NCBI RefSeq assembly: GCF_041429785.1
Contig: NZ_CP163423.1
Location: 3,038,001 to 3,102,000 of the forward strand
Direction of reading: 5' to 3'
DNA length: 64,000 nucleotides
Source: Fretibacter rubidus
GTDB taxonomy: Bacteria > Pseudomonadota > Alphaproteobacteria > Caulobacterales > Maricaulaceae
Part shown: positions 62,947 through 64,000 of the stretch, piece by piece
How positions within the stretch are numbered: the first letter of the stretch is position 1
How the letters are laid out: the number at the start of each line of letters is the position of its first letter
Position numbers and translations under genes: made by a program
Notes under the pieces: generated by a model
What the model was told of the DNA's origin: nothing
What the model saw: the letters and a program-made list of their open reading frames with translations, nothing else
Database searches by the model: none

Positions 62947-64000
62947 TCACGCAAAAACATTATTCACATCAATCTCCTTATAAGCTTCGTTTAGATGCTC
63001 CACCGCCATCGCCAGATTAGCAGCCTCGCCTGCATTGAAAATCTTATGTCCAGCAAAATGCACACCGAGAAGCTGCCCTGTTTTCAAATCCAATATTGGC
63101 GAGCCTGAGTTCCCGCCCATGGTCGAGGCATTATGGCAAATCGCGTCCATAGGAAAATCCACGCTATCGCACGCGTCAACTCTGACCTCAACGCCCAGCG
63201 GGCAATCCGTGTCTGATGAGTGTCGGAACACCCGTCCTTGGCTGATGCGTTTCACCGCGAAAATGGGGTTATCTTCGACCAACTCTGACAGAGTTGGGTC
63301 ATCAGGTTTATGCGTATCGGGGTAGCCAATTACGACAATATCACGTTCCAGCAAATCCTCTGTCTCGACGGCATGAATAGCAATAGGCGCGCGGTGCGTC
63401 ACAGATTCTGACAGCGTATAAATCGCGATGTCCATATTGGGGATGAGGTAAGGAGCCTCCCCGTTAAAAGGCATAAAGTCAGAGGCGTCATTGTCTTTCT
63501 CTGCGATAAACTCAATCCCGCCTCGCGCATCGCCCGTGAGGTACTGCCCGTAAAAGCCGTGCACATGACGGTTGGTCATGACATGTCTGTCGCTAATTAG
63601 AAAACCCGTACCAAGCGAATAATCATCGCGTGTTGGCTTTCCCTCTTGCGCAAACCCAAGCCGCCCCACTGCAGCATAAGCCGGGCGCAGCACAGCATAG
63701 CGTCCCGTAAGCATACTGAGCTGTGACGCCGCCAATGTGCCAGCCGAAGATAGGGGTGCAGGCGATAAGGCAAGCAGCGGACTACCCGCAAAAACCACTC
63801 CCGCTGGTTCAATTTTTGACGGGCGCTGAGGTCTTCTAGACCGTGTTGGCGATTTGCCTGTTGCAGCCGCGCCCTTTGCAATTTCACTCTGGCCAATACG
63901 GCTCTTAAAAGCCGTCCAAGCCACAAGCGCCAATAATGCCGTGCCAATCGCAAGAGCCGCAATGACCCATGGGGGTAAAAACAGATTGACAACAGCCCCA
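62947..64000 (-). CDS. Membrane-anchored trypsin-like protease, N-terminus cut by window edge
   Basis: A trypsin-fold protease with a visible triad: His in MTNRHVHGF, Asp in NMDIAIYTL and Ser in TMGGNSGSPI. A TTG at 63933 could start a 328-residue form, but the frame stays open to the window edge. The extra 22 codons read into a hydrophobic stretch (LPPWVIAALAIGTALLALVAW) followed by a basic residue, so a membrane anchor is likely and the true start is outside. The linker between anchor and protease is rich in Arg, Pro and Ala. It is followed on the same strand by the glycine-tail gene. Domain fold and triad resemble the protease at 1443, but it is longer. Confidence 0.8.
   Translation of the reverse strand, partial: GAVVNLFLPPWVIAALAIGTALLALVAWTAFKSRIGQSEIAKGAAATGKSPTRSRRPQRPSKIEPAGVVFAGSPLLALSPAPLSSAGTLAASQLSMLTGRYAVLRPAYAAVGRLGFAQEGKPTRDDYSLGTGFLISDRHVMTNRHVHGFYGQYLTGDARGGIEFIAEKDNDASDFMPFNGEAPYLIPNMDIAIYTLSESVTHRAPIAIHAVETEDLLERDIVVIGYPDTHKPDDPTLSELVEDNPIFAVKRISQGRVFRHSSDTDCPLGVEVRVDACDSVDFPMDAICHNASTMGGNSGSPILDLKTGQLLGVHFAGHKIFNAGEAANLAMAVEHLNEAYKEIDVNNVFA

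Overview
The window looks like part of the chromosome of a Gram-negative alphaproteobacterium. It has class I PHB synthase and phasin genes, an ActR/RegA-type regulator, an IalB-family protein and DUF2793, all typical of that class. The style resembles marine stalked or dimorphic groups (Maricaulales/Hyphomonadales), but that placement is an inference. No rRNA, tRNA, IS element, CRISPR array or replication origin was seen. Genes are cut at both edges: rlmN lacks its N-terminus at base 1, and a trypsin-like protease runs off the right edge.

Bases 1-18,150 carry housekeeping and envelope-stress genes. They are rlmN, a DUF350 protein, a serine protease, an extensin-like LAS peptidase, a CDF metal exporter, an acetyltransferase and a MliC-type lysozyme inhibitor. 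A four-gene minus-strand operon follows (outer membrane factor, adaptor, RND pump, M13 peptidase). Next is a compact phosphate module phoR-phoU-phoB without pst genes, with a Pho-box-like repeat before phoU, and then an orphan ActR/RegA-like regulator.

Bases 18,380-44,000 form a large surface-polysaccharide region. It has export machinery (two Wza-like proteins, one Wzc-like tyrosine kinase), two polymerase/ligase-like membrane proteins and two initiating sugar-phosphate transferases. Sugar-nucleotide genes include a gmd-colC-colD set predicted to make GDP-L-colitose, a UDP-4-amino-4,6-dideoxysugar pair, a WbpE-like aminotransferase and a UDP-glucuronate epimerase. An AT-rich sub-block (about 22.4-27.9 kb) adds LicD, a glycosyltransferase, a deacetylase-like protein and a cytidylyltransferase, suggesting phospho-decoration of the glycan. 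No classical Wzx flippase is visible.

Bases 44,170-49,930 hold small exported and membrane proteins, then a polyhydroxybutyrate set: phasin, phaC, phaZ, second phasin and a TetR-type regulator. Bases 50,000-59,800 carry a secreted/outer-membrane DUF11 family: a short, a medium and a giant 1,709-residue beta-barrel protein, plus a P-domain/DUF11 protein. The right end has an IalB-like protein, a TIR-transmembrane-TPR protein, a protein with a glycine-rich tail and a membrane-anchored trypsin-like protease. That group could be a signalling or conflict module and, with the DUF11 group, is the least explained part of the window.
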